From contig NC_135257.1 in NCBI RefSeq assembly GCF_964204865.1, positions 14,158,151 through 14,222,150 of the forward strand: DNA of 64,000 nucleotides, given 5' to 3'. Of the stretch, positions 48,901-61,364 are shown one piece after another. The translations under genes and the position numbers were made by a program. The DNA is from Styela clava (taxonomy: Eukaryota > Chordata > Ascidiacea > Stolidobranchia > Styelidae). The notes under the pieces were generated by a model that saw only the letters and a program-made list of their open reading frames with translations, had not been told where the DNA came from and made no database searches. Numbering within the stretch: position 1 is the first letter of the stretch; each line of letters begins with the position of its first letter.

Positions 48901-51088
48901 TGAACTGGGATGTACCGTATATTATAGTGAACAGTGTTTTATAGTAACGGCGTTCGTAGAGCACTGCTCAAAATGAAAGAGCGAAAATACGTATAAAGGG
49001 TATCTGTTGTTGCCAGTGATTTTCTTATCGATAGATTTAACATAATCTTCAGGTGAACGACGTTTTTCGGAGTTACAAATATCTGGTAACAACCCGTAGT
49101 ACGTCATTTAGATATTTTACATTACACTTATGATTAAATCGGTTGTTGTTTTGTACTCGTATACTCTTTCTGATAGAGTTCAGTGGCCAATATTTCCGGT
49201 TGTCGAACTTAATCAACACTACAAATTTTATACGAACAAGTGTGAAATTACTTTAAATAGACCGTCTTGACCTCATACTATGTTTCCGCTTCCGCCTCAA
49301 TAAACCAGAATAAAAACTGGTAATACCTTATTCAGCCCTTTTCGACTTAAAAATGTATTAAGATTTTTTTTTAATTTTTAGCGAGTAAATTGCGATACAT
49401 TTCGTGTAAATCTATTTCACGTAAATTGCGTCTCATTGTTCTTGATGCGTCAAGTGACGTTTACTTTTGATTATATTCTATGTCGTGATAAATTGATACG
49501 CAGTTGACGCTACTTTGTTGAAAGTTTTGCATAAAATTCAACTTTTCGTTTTATTTCGGATATGGAGAATAATCCATATTCAAAAAATAAATAATGACAT
49601 CACTTTGGTTGTAATATTAAAACGAAAAATGTACAAAACTGTATTTAGCGATATTTTATACAGAATATGGATTATTTAATTACCTAAGCTGTAAATCAAA
49701 ATTATTTAAAACTTATAATCGCGCAGTCGTCAAGCTACCAATGTGACAACGAGACTAGTTTTTATAGTGTTTGAAAATTCGGGTGAAGGAAAGAATTTGT
49801 TGAGTAAAGAAAATTATATACGGATATTTAACTATTTTATTTTCAGACTAGTCATATATACAAAACAAAATGCAATATGACATAATTTCAGATGGTACTC
49901 AGACGTACTCGGTTTGATATTTATTTTATCTAATTTTATGAATCGGAAAGTACGGCAGTCATGAGAGGACGATCATAGACTCATAGTATAATGACTATTG
50001 CAACCTTTCAACCATGTTAAAATAACACTATGTCTATATGTATAACATCGGCCATAGATGACCGAATTTAGAATGGTTCTTCAGTCGTGATTGACGTAAT
50101 GATAGGTTTAACAACACTATCTACAGAATTGAGTTAGGGGGTAGTTAAAGTTAAAAATGAGAAATATCCTCTAGTTCCCTTGCTAAATATCGGAAAAGGG
50201 AGAAGTACTTAAACCGCCAGACAGATTGCGAATCTTCAAATTTGGGTGATATTGCCCAGAAAAAATTATGAAATTACATCGGAAACCTTGTTCTATTATC
50301 TGTACTTTTTAACAGCTTCGTAGCGTAGTAGTAGCGGTGACTATATGACACTGTATGATATCACCCGAGAGAATTTGTAACCTACATTAGATTTCAGCGT
50401 TTTTTAAATATCTATCTATAAATTTATTTTTATTTATAAGCTTAACCTATATATCGAAAGGACGCGCGTTGGACTGCGCACAGCAACTGTCGTTTCCTGC
50501 GTTACCTCATAGGAATAAGACGTCGCTATCCCAGAGTCGCGTGTATATGTAGCCTATAGAACATACTTAGATGGAGTTTGCCGCAATCGGTAACAGAAGT
50601 TCTAACTTTGTTAGTTAAGACAAGTTAATTAATAGTAAGCTGCATTTGATGACGTATATAGTTTGAAAAGATTACCCGATTGTGCCCCAATAATATCGTT
50701 GGCTTGAAGATTGTGTTTTTCTACATGGGAATATTGTTTATTCGTCTTTTTAAACAGAATTCTGAGCGCCTTCGGTTTTCTTTCTTATCGTAGAAAATAT
50801 GGTGTTATAAAAATATGTCGTTCATTATACGCAGTTGAAAGTTGAAGTCAGTAGAGTTATTCATATGAATAGTCTAAAATTAAATAGGACGTTCAATTCA
50901 TATTTGTGATTTCAGACTGTTGAAAATATTTTAAATATCATTTTTTTTTATGTAATTGAAGGATTCACGATGTTGTATTTTAGTGTTATTATTTTGCATT
51001 GGCTGGCGTAGAGAACTCCGTAATCATTTCGTGGCTTACTGGCAGCTTAGTATTAGTTGTATTCAATTTGTGGAATATTTATCTTGCA
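45939..51088. other. Gene-poor region upstream of the receptor array
   Basis: About 5 kb with no supported exon. At 47557-47573 and 47667-47683 the words TTTTTGTAGAAAGCC and GGCTTTCTACAAA form an inverted repeat about 95 bp apart. The last part leads into a pyrimidine-AG acceptor (AG at 51088-51089) 43 bp before the first receptor ATG. Confidence 0.4.
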
Positions 51089-51131
51089 GGGATATAACTA
51101 AAAGAATAATTGGAACATAGAAGATTTCAAA

Positions 51132-54100
51132 ATGTCCCGCAACGTGTCTTCATTCGCTTCAGACAAAGATGAATACAAGACACTAAATAATGATTCTCAT
51201 CCTGGAGAAAAGCCAACTAAATTTTCTGGCCATGTTTGGGATCAAGAATATTGGACACAATGCGAAGTTGTTTTGTCTATATTAACATTGTTTTCTATAT
51301 ATGCGTTCATATGCATCTTGAGATACACAACTATGAAAAAATCAAGCCCAACAAGAGATACAAGTGGAAAACAAGGTCGAAGGTTATACATTATGCTTGT
51401 TCTTGCATCCGGATTCACAGTACTGCGATTGGTCAGTGATCACGTGGTTGCATTCACGTCTTCATTTGACGATTTGTACTGCTTCACAACGATTGCTGCC
51501 AGCACAGTAATGTACGCTCTCGCGTTGTCTTTTGTTTATATATTTTTGTGGATGAGGCAAAGTATATTTTATGCAAATCCTGTCTTGTCTAAAGTATTAA
51601 ACAAATGGGTGACGTTTTTCAGCTGGTCAACATTGGTTGTGATGCTAGTTTGTGGTGCAATTATGCTCGTTCTTTACAATTTACCAGCCGTGAACGGATG
51701 GGTATACCAAGTAACGGAGGAAGGCTGCAAGGGCATTTTAGTCGAAGATGACGAAATTATTGCGGCCGTGGCGACGGCACTCACCGTATATTTCCAAATA
51801 TCACTCTTGGCACTGTTCCTCTATCCTCTTCTCAGCCGTAAGACCCAAAAGTACCGTTCTGCTGGTTCGCAAAATAATGATGCTACAAAAGGAAACGGAT
51901 CGGTGAGTAACACCGATGACAACCTTACTGATGGAGATGCTTCATCTTCTGTTCGTAGCGGAAAATTTAAAGTTCCAGCAACAAAAAAGAAGAACATGGA
52001 TAGTCTACCACTGAGTGAAAACGAAAGTGTAATTGACGGACGGGTCGCTGATAGTGGGAATTTCTCCAAGTCTTCTTCACACGGTGATGTAAGCGCTCCG
52101 GAGAGCACGCCGAAAGAAACAACATCCAAAGAATTGAGTAAAGTAGAAATTGTTTCAGAAAAGGCGACAGAACGGACCAAATTGTCGGAAAAGCAAAAAA
52201 GACCGAGTATGATGTTTACGCCGCGGTTTTTAAAAGGAAATTTTTTCTACCGTAGAAATCAGACTAGAAACGACACAGCCGTACCCCAAAGTCCGACGGC
52301 AAAACGATCACGAGCAAAAACCTTGTCAACAGCTTCAACTGAAAACGAAAGCGAGAGAACTGCAAGCGTAGGATCTCGAAGCAAAAGAGAGACCAAGAAA
52401 AGGCATAGGCGGACAAAGTAAGTACTAATAACATCTTAATCTTTTGTTGCAATCCTATGGGCTTTGGGCCTTCCCAGGCACCTCCACCCAATTGTTTGAT
52501 TTAAAAAAAAACATGGGGTCGGTGATCCAACACAGTCGTCATGGCTTCGTTATTTTTTGCATAAAGCCGCGATAACCATTACATTATGTATTTATTTGCT
52601 TCAAACGCGTTGAACAAATCTACAAAGAAGTGACACATAACTCAAGGCGACGCATTCTCAATCAAAATATTTCTGAATCAACTGGTGCTTTGAAACGTAG
52701 AAATATGCATTTCGTAATAAATACAACAATAAATGCAATAACGTTTTATTGTAATCCTCTAGCGCTACAAGTGGAATATTCCAGGCCAATAAAAAGCATT
52801 AAATATGGCTTGGACGAGACTGATAATTTTGATATAAAAATCAGTGTCGTTTTACAAAAGTTAGTTTTAACCTGCTGGCTTTCATCTCACACTCGATCAA
52901 ATATATAGTGGGAAAATTAATCGAAAAACTTCATTTTACAGGCGAACACAACAAGGCCGGCGCATGATGGCGTATCTGAGAAAGTCATTCTACATAATGA
53001 TGATTTGCGTCGTTACTGACATCGCATGCACTGTGGTACAAGCAAGAGTCGACGTTCCTGAATTAGTCTATCTAGTTATTTATGATCTTAATATCATCAT
53101 TAATCTTGTCTCGATCGTGATGTCATTTAGAGACTGGGATTTGATATTGTTTCCAATGTGCGCAAGGTAAGCAACATTTCTCGGTGTATAGGATTATCAG
53201 GGTCGTTATAACGCCACAATACTTGTTGCCATTCGGGGGTTTAGATTAATTCCATATAAATACACTGATAGTATAAATAAGTTATGTTCAAAAGAGCAGT
53301 GGTGAGAATAAGGTTCAGCTATTTTATTTTCAAATTAAAAGCACAATATAGAAAGCAGTTTTGTTTGCAAATTTTTAGTGCTTAGACAAATTAAATTTTC
53401 TTTATTTCACGGTTCAATACGATTTTTATTAATAATTTTTATTAGGATTGAAATGCCCTTTTAATCAGTTACTAAATTAATTATATTGGTTGTTCAATAA
53501 AGTGACTCTTGAGAGCTTTACTCATTTTATTAAATTGCAAACCAGTCTAGTCATTGTCTCATCAGGCCGTGTCTGATGTCTAACCTCGTTATTAAATCCA
53601 ACCAGTTCATCATTGGAAATATAATTGATTTTTAAAGAATAATTAATACGAATGCCTGTTAATGTTTATCTCGTGACACCACGTGCTGCACGAAATAGCA
53701 ATTGTTGTGTCTGTGGGCTTGCCCAATAAAATAATTTACTGCCGTCGTATATCGCGTTATTTCAGTCCTAATTTAATTTTCCACATGGTGGACATTTCCG
53801 AACAAATTAATAAATAAATATGAATATAAGAGTAGACTTACAAAGAAAAAGAATGTTCCACACGATCAAAGCAATATTTACATATTACACAATTTGTCTA
53901 TCAAGAATATTACCACATGTTAGAAAATAATAATGCATTGAAATAAGATGATGAAATAAATATTGTGAAGTGCCCTCCGCATAGTACTTACAGACTTTTT
54001 TGTACTAGTCTACTCATATTTCACACATAGATATTTAATCAAATGCATTTTGTTTTAGATCATCATCGAAAAGACACAGTAGCAGTGTAATGGGTTCTAC

Positions 54101-54308
54101 AAGGGCTAACGTTGATCCTGCTGCTTCTAAACGAAGACTTGAAGCTTTACGATCCGTGAATTCAAAAACCTGTTCTTCACCTGCATTGAATTCTCCGAGA
54201 TTACCGCCAAAATTGGACAATTCGCTTTCTTATGATGCGACCGAACCGAAATCGCAAGATGTCGCTAGTGGGAAACAAAATTACCTGGATCTGAATGGCA
54301 AAACATGA
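51132..54308 (+). CDS. Seven-transmembrane receptor-like protein, array member 1
   Basis: Three exons, 51132-52417, 52942-53166 and 54059-54308, both introns phase 2, encode 586 residues. The N-terminus has an NVS sequon at Asn4 and no signal peptide. Hydrophobic segments: TM1 about 43-64, TM2 86-110, TM3 117-141, TM4 160-184, TM5 208-234, TM6 444-463, TM7 468-490. Cys117 before TM3 and Cys199 in the TM4-TM5 loop could form the GPCR-type disulfide. TM3 ends in YIFLWMRQSIFYA instead of a DRY box, and TM7 has DLNIIIN instead of NPxxY. The TM5-TM6 loop is about 200 residues, Ser/Thr/Lys-rich, and contains FLKGNFFYRRN. The C-tail contains KRRLEALRSV. Together this indicates a plasma-membrane receptor-like protein with a large cytoplasmic loop. 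Ligand and G-protein coupling are unknown, and I do not recognise a named family. Confidence 0.88.
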
Positions 54309-55163
54309 ATATAGTGTTCATGTTAACACTTTTGCGCAATTGCAGCGCAGACAAACACAATACGAGAAAACTCAGGGCGGAATGTCCTGTTCCTTGCAGT
54401 TCTCATGCATGTTATTGTACATGTGCTTTAAAATGGAGCAATCATCACCAGTTTCTTCACGTGCCTTCCTATAAACGTTTTCAAGCTTACTCCAATTCGT
54501 CAACGATTATTTAAACAATTCCTCTTTAGGGGTCAAATTCTTTTATATTAATTACTGTTTTGTCGTTGGGTATGAATCTTTTTATATTAATCAATGTTTT
54601 GTCGTCATAAAACCACCGTATAATTCAATGAGTACAATATAATAATTAATTAAGTTGAATTTAAACAAATTACCTTTTAATTATCTCTGTAATCAATACT
54701 CGTATTCTCCGAGAGTTCACCAGCAAATTGTGCTACAGGTTGAAAAATATATTATCACGCAATAAATTATACAACTACTCGGTGGTAATTATGGAAGAAA
54801 TTTCTTTTCCCATAGCGAAAATATACCTGTTATTGATTCAGTGAATATGATATAATTGCATGCTGTTAAAAAAATAATGTATTTCAATTCGTAGTATTAT
54901 TTTTACAATACAATGTAATTAATGTGTTTAAATATATCTTTTCTTATTATTTCGTAATAAAATATTTTGATTCAAAAATAAATTCGTGTGATAAAAGTTG
55001 TGAAAGTGTCTCGGAAACAACCTTACTATTCTTCTATCGGTTTTGATCCGTGTAGTGAAATTTGTTTATTGTAGGTTTATTTAATACAGAGCTTGAAGCA
55101 CGGATGTCCAATTCAAATTTATTATTCGAATATTGCGAACTTCGATTATCGTGTTTCGTGTCC
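54309..55163. other. Intergenic between receptor genes 1 and 2
   Basis: AT-rich. AATAAA hexamers at 54956-54961 and 54978-54983 could end the first receptor transcript. The 69-codon ORF at 54305-54514 overlaps the receptor stop and is not supported. Confidence 0.4.
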
Positions 55164-55951
55164 AAAAAAGATATTAGACTAGTCTTTTATCATGTAGGAT
55201 CTGTATAAATGACGTAAATCGCCCACAAGAATGAATATCTTGAATAGTTCATTGTTTAAGTTGACACGATTGCAACACAATTATTACGCATCGCAATATG
55301 ACATGGTAGTCAGAGAATGGTTAGAACTTAGAAGAGATACCTTACTGTTGAAAAAATAAAAATTTTGATAAATATCAAAGTAATTCAGAGTATTAAAACA
55401 TTAAAAATCAACTATTGGAATGATATTGTTAAAATAGCATAGTAACATATTTAAAAAGATGTCCAAATTTTTAATACCTGCTCACAACAAATTTCTGAGA
55501 TTTCAATCAAAATAATACTAAATTCAAGTAAAATATATCAACTGTTGAACAGCATGAATAAATTACAAATTGATGCAATTCAGAATTTTGGACAAGGATT
55601 ACTTTAGACCAGGCATGACTCGGTTGCACCATTGAGGCAATCAAATCTGCTTTATTAAGAAGTACATTATTTCTCAGTCAGAAGTTTAAATAACAATACC
55701 CGACCATGTGTGGGCGATATATGTAAAGAAAGGCTTTATTGGTACGTTACAAGTTTTTTAAAACTGGTCTATTGTGACGAATATTACGTGGAGATGAGTT
55801 GACACCTCCTGACATACTTGTCGTTTGTTGCAATAACAGAGGAATAAAAATAGAGATGTTGGAATATTCTGTTTTATTCTACCTGTTCACTGGGAGTAAT
55901 AATACAGGTACAGTGCGCAGTACAGCGTTCCAATTTACAAGATTATCAACG
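55164..55951 (+). repeat. Duplicated upstream region of receptor gene 2
   Basis: Nearly colinear with 62608-63394 upstream of gene 3 (shared GTAAATCGCCCACAAGAATG, TTGCAACACAATTATTACGC, CAATTCAGAATTTTGGACAA). Similarity starts abruptly at AAAAAAGATATTAGACT in both, marking the left edge of the segmental duplication. It presumably includes the promoter and 5' UTR. Confidence 0.85.
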
Positions 55952-58502
55952 ATGAATGTGGACAATACAAGCAGCTATTCCCCGAAAGAACCGTATTTGG
56001 AAAGATACTGGCTGTTTTGTGAGTCAATCTTGGTTCTGTTGGCACTTTCAGTGCTGTATTTGACTGCATGCTTGATTCTACACGTGCTGAAGAGAAAAAC
56101 CCAAAGTCGAACAATTTGGCAAAAAAAGTGGTTAGAATGGCTTCCTTTAGTCAGCTCCACATTATTTTTTTTACGAATATGCAGTGACCACGTTTCAGCG
56201 TTCTATGGGTGGCGAGATGACGACTCTTGCTGGGCCACTGTCACAGTCAGTACGGTATTATTCGCTCTGTCTCTTTATGCAGTTTACATATTTCTTTGGG
56301 TGAGACAGAGCATATTTTATGCCGATTCTGTCATAAAGGAAATTATAAATCCATTTGTTACATACGTGAGCTGGTTCACACTCGGGTTCATGTTATTATC
56401 AGGACTCGCGTTAAGCATTTTGTACAATTTACCGCAAGCTACACAATGGGTTTATCGAGCCACGGCTGATGGATGCAAAGAAGTTTCCGTTGATTCGCCT
56501 GAAATTATACCAGGAGTAGTAGCTGCAACAACAATAACATTTCAAGTAACTCTTCTGGTTTTGTTTGTTTATCCATTGATCAGTAAAGAGACCGCACGAT
56601 TTCGATCTACCAACAATGGAGAACATCATCAGCCATCTTCAACTCTCAGCCGATCAGACGAACACAAGCAAAACGAAGAAGCAGAGAATGATACTGTCTT
56701 TCATCCGTCACCAGAATCTCCGGCCCATCAACCGCAATCCCATCTCGTCGGAAAAGGAAATCCAATTTCTCGTCTTGTTACATCGGAGAAATCACGTTTT
56801 GTTTTTACTCAAAAAGGAATTAAATATTCTGTTGATACAGATTCAGAAAGTGGGACTGAATTAGTTAAAGATGATGGTGATAGTGTTTGGAGTGGTAAAA
56901 GTCCAACAATTAAACGAGGAGGCGCAATGCCGCTGAATTTAAACAGAGTAGCCCAGAGGAGAACAGTAATTGATCGCGTAAAGTCAATAAAACCCGGAAG
57001 TATTTTTTTCAGACCCAAATCGAGTTCTTTGTCCTCAGAAAATATGAAGAGTCCTGCCGCGAGTGACACCGAGTCGCGATATTCAGGACGCGGCGCAACT
57101 TTGAAAAGAAAAGCAAAAAAGTAAATTCAATTAGGCCCGCGACCTTCAACATTTTGGCATGCATAATTGTTGAGTAAAAGCATTTCCATAATTTTCCTGG
57201 GTCTGTATGCTATATGTTCATGCTATGTGTGTTAATTAATCTATACATATTAATGATTTCAGGATTCCATTACATTTGAACCCACATACATTTAAACCCA
57301 TGACAATTGCACCTGCATACTATTGCACCTATGGAATTTTTTTTTGTTTATATTTGAACTCATACTCACCATAATCCATGGGTTTTATCACCCGCATATA
57401 GATTGAACCCGCGGATATACACATGGGTTCAAATGTACGTTCACATGATTTCAGTATTTGATAAGGTTTCCATGGGTCCTCTGTTTAATGAACATATCAT
57501 ATAATTATTAAATATATTTAGTTGCGATATAACATGCTATTATAAGAAAATGGGAAACAGATATGGTTATCATAGAAATATTGCCTCGTTTTGAATACTC
57601 AATATATGAGACTGTATCGATTTGCATTTTTCTTGGGTTACAAATTTCCTAATTAATTCGGTTTTAATTCCTATGATGAATATATGATCATGCAGTGTCT
57701 TTATTTACAGAGAGAACGCGCGCGGGAGAAGGCTTGTGGCCATGATGAAGAAATATGCAATGCTTATGTCTGTGTGTGTAATCACAGATCTCGTATCAGC
57801 TGTTATTCAAATAATATTCGTTCTACCTGAGCTGGTTTATCTCGTGCTTTTCGACGTGAATCTTCTGGTTAATCTAATATGTGTCATCATGACGTTTCAA
57901 GAATGGCAGAAAATTCTATTTCCTTGTGCAATAATCGAGTAAGTGTAGCTAATTCGTCTATCTTTTATTGAAGTATATAATGGGGATGCGTAAGCATATC
58001 GGACGTGGGCACGGATTGGTCTGTCGCGTTAGTCATAATTGACTGTTTGAAGGACGCATTTGCTTGATGCAGTCAGGTAGCCAGTCAAAGAATACTTTGA
58101 AAACTAGAAATACTGTACATAAACATGTCGCGAAGTCGTCTTGCTTTAATACGAATGAACGAAATAGAATAATCATACTTATCCTATGCTGTTTTTAAAT
58201 CTTCTATAAAAAAATATGTGTGTCAATATTTCACTATCAGATCAAACGCACTGAATCGAAAAAATGCTTACAAGTCAAAAGAAAAACCAACTTCGCTGAA
58301 AAAAGGAAAAAAACAAGATCGACGAGTTGAAGCCCTCCGTCAAGAAGAAAGAAGACCGGAATCCCGTCGTGGCACATCAAGACGTTCAAGTGGGAGTGGA
58401 TACGATTCTGCTGATTCAACTTCTAGTCATATACAGTCACACATATACAGACATGCAGTCGAAGTCGAAACAAAGCCTTTAATGGCAACTTCTAGCGTTT
58501 AA
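55952..58502 (+). CDS. Seven-transmembrane receptor-like protein, array member 2
   Basis: Exons 55952-57120, 57711-57938 and 58241-58502, both introns phase 2 at the same places as in member 1; 552 residues. The open frame extends upstream to 55799, but the paralogous region before gene 3 contains stops and both share MNVDNTSS, so the start is set at 55952. An NTS sequon lies at Asn5. TM1 about 22-45, TM2 62-85, TM3 92-119, TM4 136-159, TM5 184-211; TM6 and TM7 lie in exon 2 (YAMLMSVCVITDLVSAVI and ELVYLVLFDVNLLVNLICVI). Cys93 and Cys175 form the candidate disulfide. YIFLWVRQSIFYAD ends TM3. The loop between TM5 and TM6 is about 190 residues and contains IKPGSIFFRPK. The tail has DRRVEALRQEERR. 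The transmembrane core resembles member 1 closely, while loop and tail are mostly different. Function unknown. Confidence 0.88.
57271..57437. mobile_element. Short palindromic MITE in receptor 2 intron 1
   Basis: The ends TACATTTGAACCCACATAC and ACATGGGTTCAAATGTA are inverted copies. The interior carries further copies of the theme (CATTTAAACCCATG, CCATGGGTTTTATC, GATTGAACCCGCGG) and TATTGCACCTATGG. Non-coding. Confidence 0.65.
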
Positions 58503-59799
58503 TGAAGTTGCGAATACACCACTGTTATGAGCTACATTGCGCGACGAACGAACATGCACCGAGCGTCCATACACGTGGATTTATTCTGAACCTCGAAATT
58601 TCATCCACAGTATTTACATTTAGCAAAAAAAATCCAATGAACTGCGTTTTTGTACTGCATGAAATAACTCTTGAAAATCATCTGGCGATTCTCGCGCATA
58701 AAACGATGAAAACTTCTGTTTTAAGAATATCTTAAATTTTTTTGGGATTTTCATATATATTATTCATCAAATCGAATGCACATTTAAAGAATCTCCATTT
58801 TATGCTTGTACTATACTGGTGACACATTCAGTTCAATCTTTACTAAACTATGTCGTAGTCCATACCACTTGTGATGGAGGCATGAGTCTAATAGTATTAT
58901 TCGCATATTTTCGCTCCGAATGAGGCAATGTAGAATTGGTGATACGATTCCAAAATGATATCTCTAACATTTGACAACAATATACTTATGCCAATCCTCG
59001 CAGATATTTGCAATTGGAAGTGTTTAATTAAATCCGACTACAGACGCGATATTTAAGCTACAATTATGCTATCGTAGTTGGTTACAAAAAACCTAACTAA
59101 GATAAATCAACCATCTAGAAATTTGCAATTTAGTAAAAACCTTTTTTTTTGTAATTTTTGGCTTTTGATAGCAGATTTCTGCAATAATAAATGACTGAAG
59201 ATCCATACACCCACTTCATTGACTAATTTTTCGCAAAATATAATTTTTACTTTGCCGAATGTAGTGTGATATTTCATGTCAAGTGTACTATTTATTTTTA
59301 ATGTAATGTAGTTGTCAATGTTTTCATCTTGAGAAAGGGAGCATAAAGGGCAAGCGCCAGATGATGCGTAATATTTTTACGGAAATTATTGGTCTATTGT
59401 TCTCGTGACATCATTCGATAAATTGACTTCGTTTATGACGCACATCGTTCCTCTTGCATGCATTAACATGAGTCATGAAGTGCGTAACGTGATCTCTCTG
59501 CATAAGACAATGAATTTTACCAGCGTTTAGGATTGGTATATTATAATTGAAGATGAATTTCGAAATTTTACGAATAGCTTCTCTTTTCGTATCGAAATTA
59601 CCAACAGGTTTTTCCTCTTTTCAGAAAACTATGCCAAATTTCTAGATCTAAATCTAAAACAAGATCGAGCTCGTTGATTATCACGCCATTCAAAAAACGT
59701 GTTCGCACGAATACCACGAATCCCATCGCATCTGTAGCGTCCATCATGCAGGTCGAAGGTTCTGCTGTCGACTGAGTCTTGTCTTTCATCGCATTAGAA
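58503..59799. other. Intergenic after receptor gene 2
   Basis: No supported exon. ORF 58502-58735 starts at the receptor stop and has no motif. 59598-59799 is possibly the flank of the hAT remnant to its right. Confidence 0.4.
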
Positions 59800-60480
59800 C
59801 AGCGGTTCTTTTTTAAGCACGACCGAAATTTGAAATTTCTGAATACTCGCGACCCAATCCTTAACGCCACAAAACTGTATTTTTAATGTCAGTACTTTTT
59901 GAATCAAATACAGACAATGATTTATTAAAAACTGTCCATTAACTCAGTGTGATTGGTGAAACTGAACTTCCCTTTCCAATATATCTTCAATACACGGCTA
60001 TATTTTATTGAGGCAATGCGCAAGTTGTCACTACAATCGCGGCTATTGCGTGCCTTAGTTTTAATAACCATCAGTGCCAAAAATCCTTGCTCGCATATAT
60101 ACGTCGTCACGAATGGTAGCGAAAAGTTATTGCGTCATTTCTAATTATTGGCTTCGTTTCCGATTTACTATACCGCTGTCCAGCGCAAACATGCCATCCT
60201 AGCTAGGCCTTCGGTTTCTCTGGAAACTTTTCACTCATCCCATGTGCACACAGTGCTTCGTTCGCAGTAAATGGGGCTTTAAGCTGGAGCCACATCTTCT
60301 TCAAATCTTGAATCAGCTGATGTTAGCAAGCGAGCTTTTTTGTCTATTAGGATTCACATTACCAAAGAAGACATCCATTTTCGGTTATTTTGCTCCAGTA
60401 AGATGACATTCCGCGAATCCGCGGGGTCAACTCAACAACAAGCAACCTGCATGGTTACCGATCTGCAATTACACCAGGGC
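59800..60480 (-). pseudogene. Decayed hAT transposase (C-terminal dimerisation domain)
   Basis: Minus-strand 59925-60110 encodes TTYICEQGFLALMVIKTKAR followed by NSRDCSDNLRIASIKYS. This matches the hAT C-terminal dimerisation domain of ZBED5/FAM200-type transposases ('TTYLCEQGFSAL.VIKTKARN...NDLRVALSK'). The frame is broken upstream by stops and shifts. At 59800 CAGCGGTTCTTTTTTAAGC resembles the hAT terminus 'CAGCGGTTCTCAA', so the element's 3' end is probably here. The other end was not found. The plus-strand ORFs over it are shadows. Confidence 0.7.
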
Positions 60481-60780
60481 TACTCAACTATTTTTACTGA
60501 AGATCCCCATACAAAACCTTTAAAATTATTTGGGTCCGGTCTTTCCAGAAATTATATTTCGACATCTTTGAACTCCCCCTCCACGGCTGGCTAATGATTA
60601 TTAGCTAATCAAGATTGTTTAATATGGTGTTATAATTATTTTCATATATATTCAAAACTACAAAAGTCACTTTATAAAAGAAAACTTCAAAAATGGTCCA
60701 AAAAGATCCAAAATAAAAAATTAGGTGCGGTCCGAGTCAAATACTGAAAAGGTCCGGATTCGGACCGCGATCAGCCATTA
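60473..60780. mobile_element. Probable hAT-like MITE end
   Basis: CAGGGCTACTCAACTATTTTT at 60473 has the form of a hAT terminus. The sequence to its right contains GGGTCCGGTC and GGTCCGGATTCGGACCGCGA, common in such elements. No matching right end was identified. Confidence 0.4.
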
Positions 60781-60978
60781 ACACGTGACTAGTATATGAA
60801 TTGTGATGTAACAATGGGCTCAAAAGAGTTTTTTTTTTCCCTGAATGGCATTTTATATTTCATAGTTTTTAAACACCAAAGTTAGGAAAATAAATTAATA
60901 TTGAACTAGCTGAAAAATTTGACGACCTTCTCTTGGATCGCCCTTGCATTGGCGACCTTGGCGCGACCAATACTTCAA

Positions 60979-61345
60979 GGGCCGCGAAACCAGGCCGTTT
61001 ATCTTTCAGTTTCGTAGCGCACATAAGGGAACTACTTTATAAAAATAATTTTAATGTTCCTTAGAAATTCAGTAACAAATAATACCTTGTTCCCATTTCC
61101 AAAAGTTGTACATTTTACCAAAAAGGCGCTTTTACTGCAAAAATATGTGCCACCCTCTGTTCTATATTCTCTGCTTTTCTGGCAACATTGGCCAATGAAC
61201 GCATACTTCTGGATGACGTAACAATGACTTTGATTGAACAGCTGTTTGCGGGAAGATGAATCTCAGTTATTACTACTCGATCTTGCGTTGAGTTGGGTAG
61301 TCTTTCCACCGTCTTTTTTAGTTATTATTGGTTGAGTTACGCTAA
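60979..61345. repeat. Dispersed repeat, copy 2 (partner of 3541-3880)
   Basis: Closely similar to 3541-3880 in the same orientation and then directly continuous with GTTATTATTGGTTGAGTTACG, which in copy 1 lies about 830 bp further on. This copy therefore shows the uninterrupted form. Confidence 0.8.
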
Positions 61346-61364
61346 GACGAAGAGTTATGCGAAA

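Noticed and set aside
55799..55951. N-terminal extension of receptor 2
   Set aside because: The paralogous stretch before gene 3 has in-frame stops, and both genes share MNVDNTSS as the first conserved residues.
60340..60594. 84-codon plus-strand ORF
   Set aside because: Spans the edge of a minus-strand hAT transposase fossil and a hAT-like terminus.
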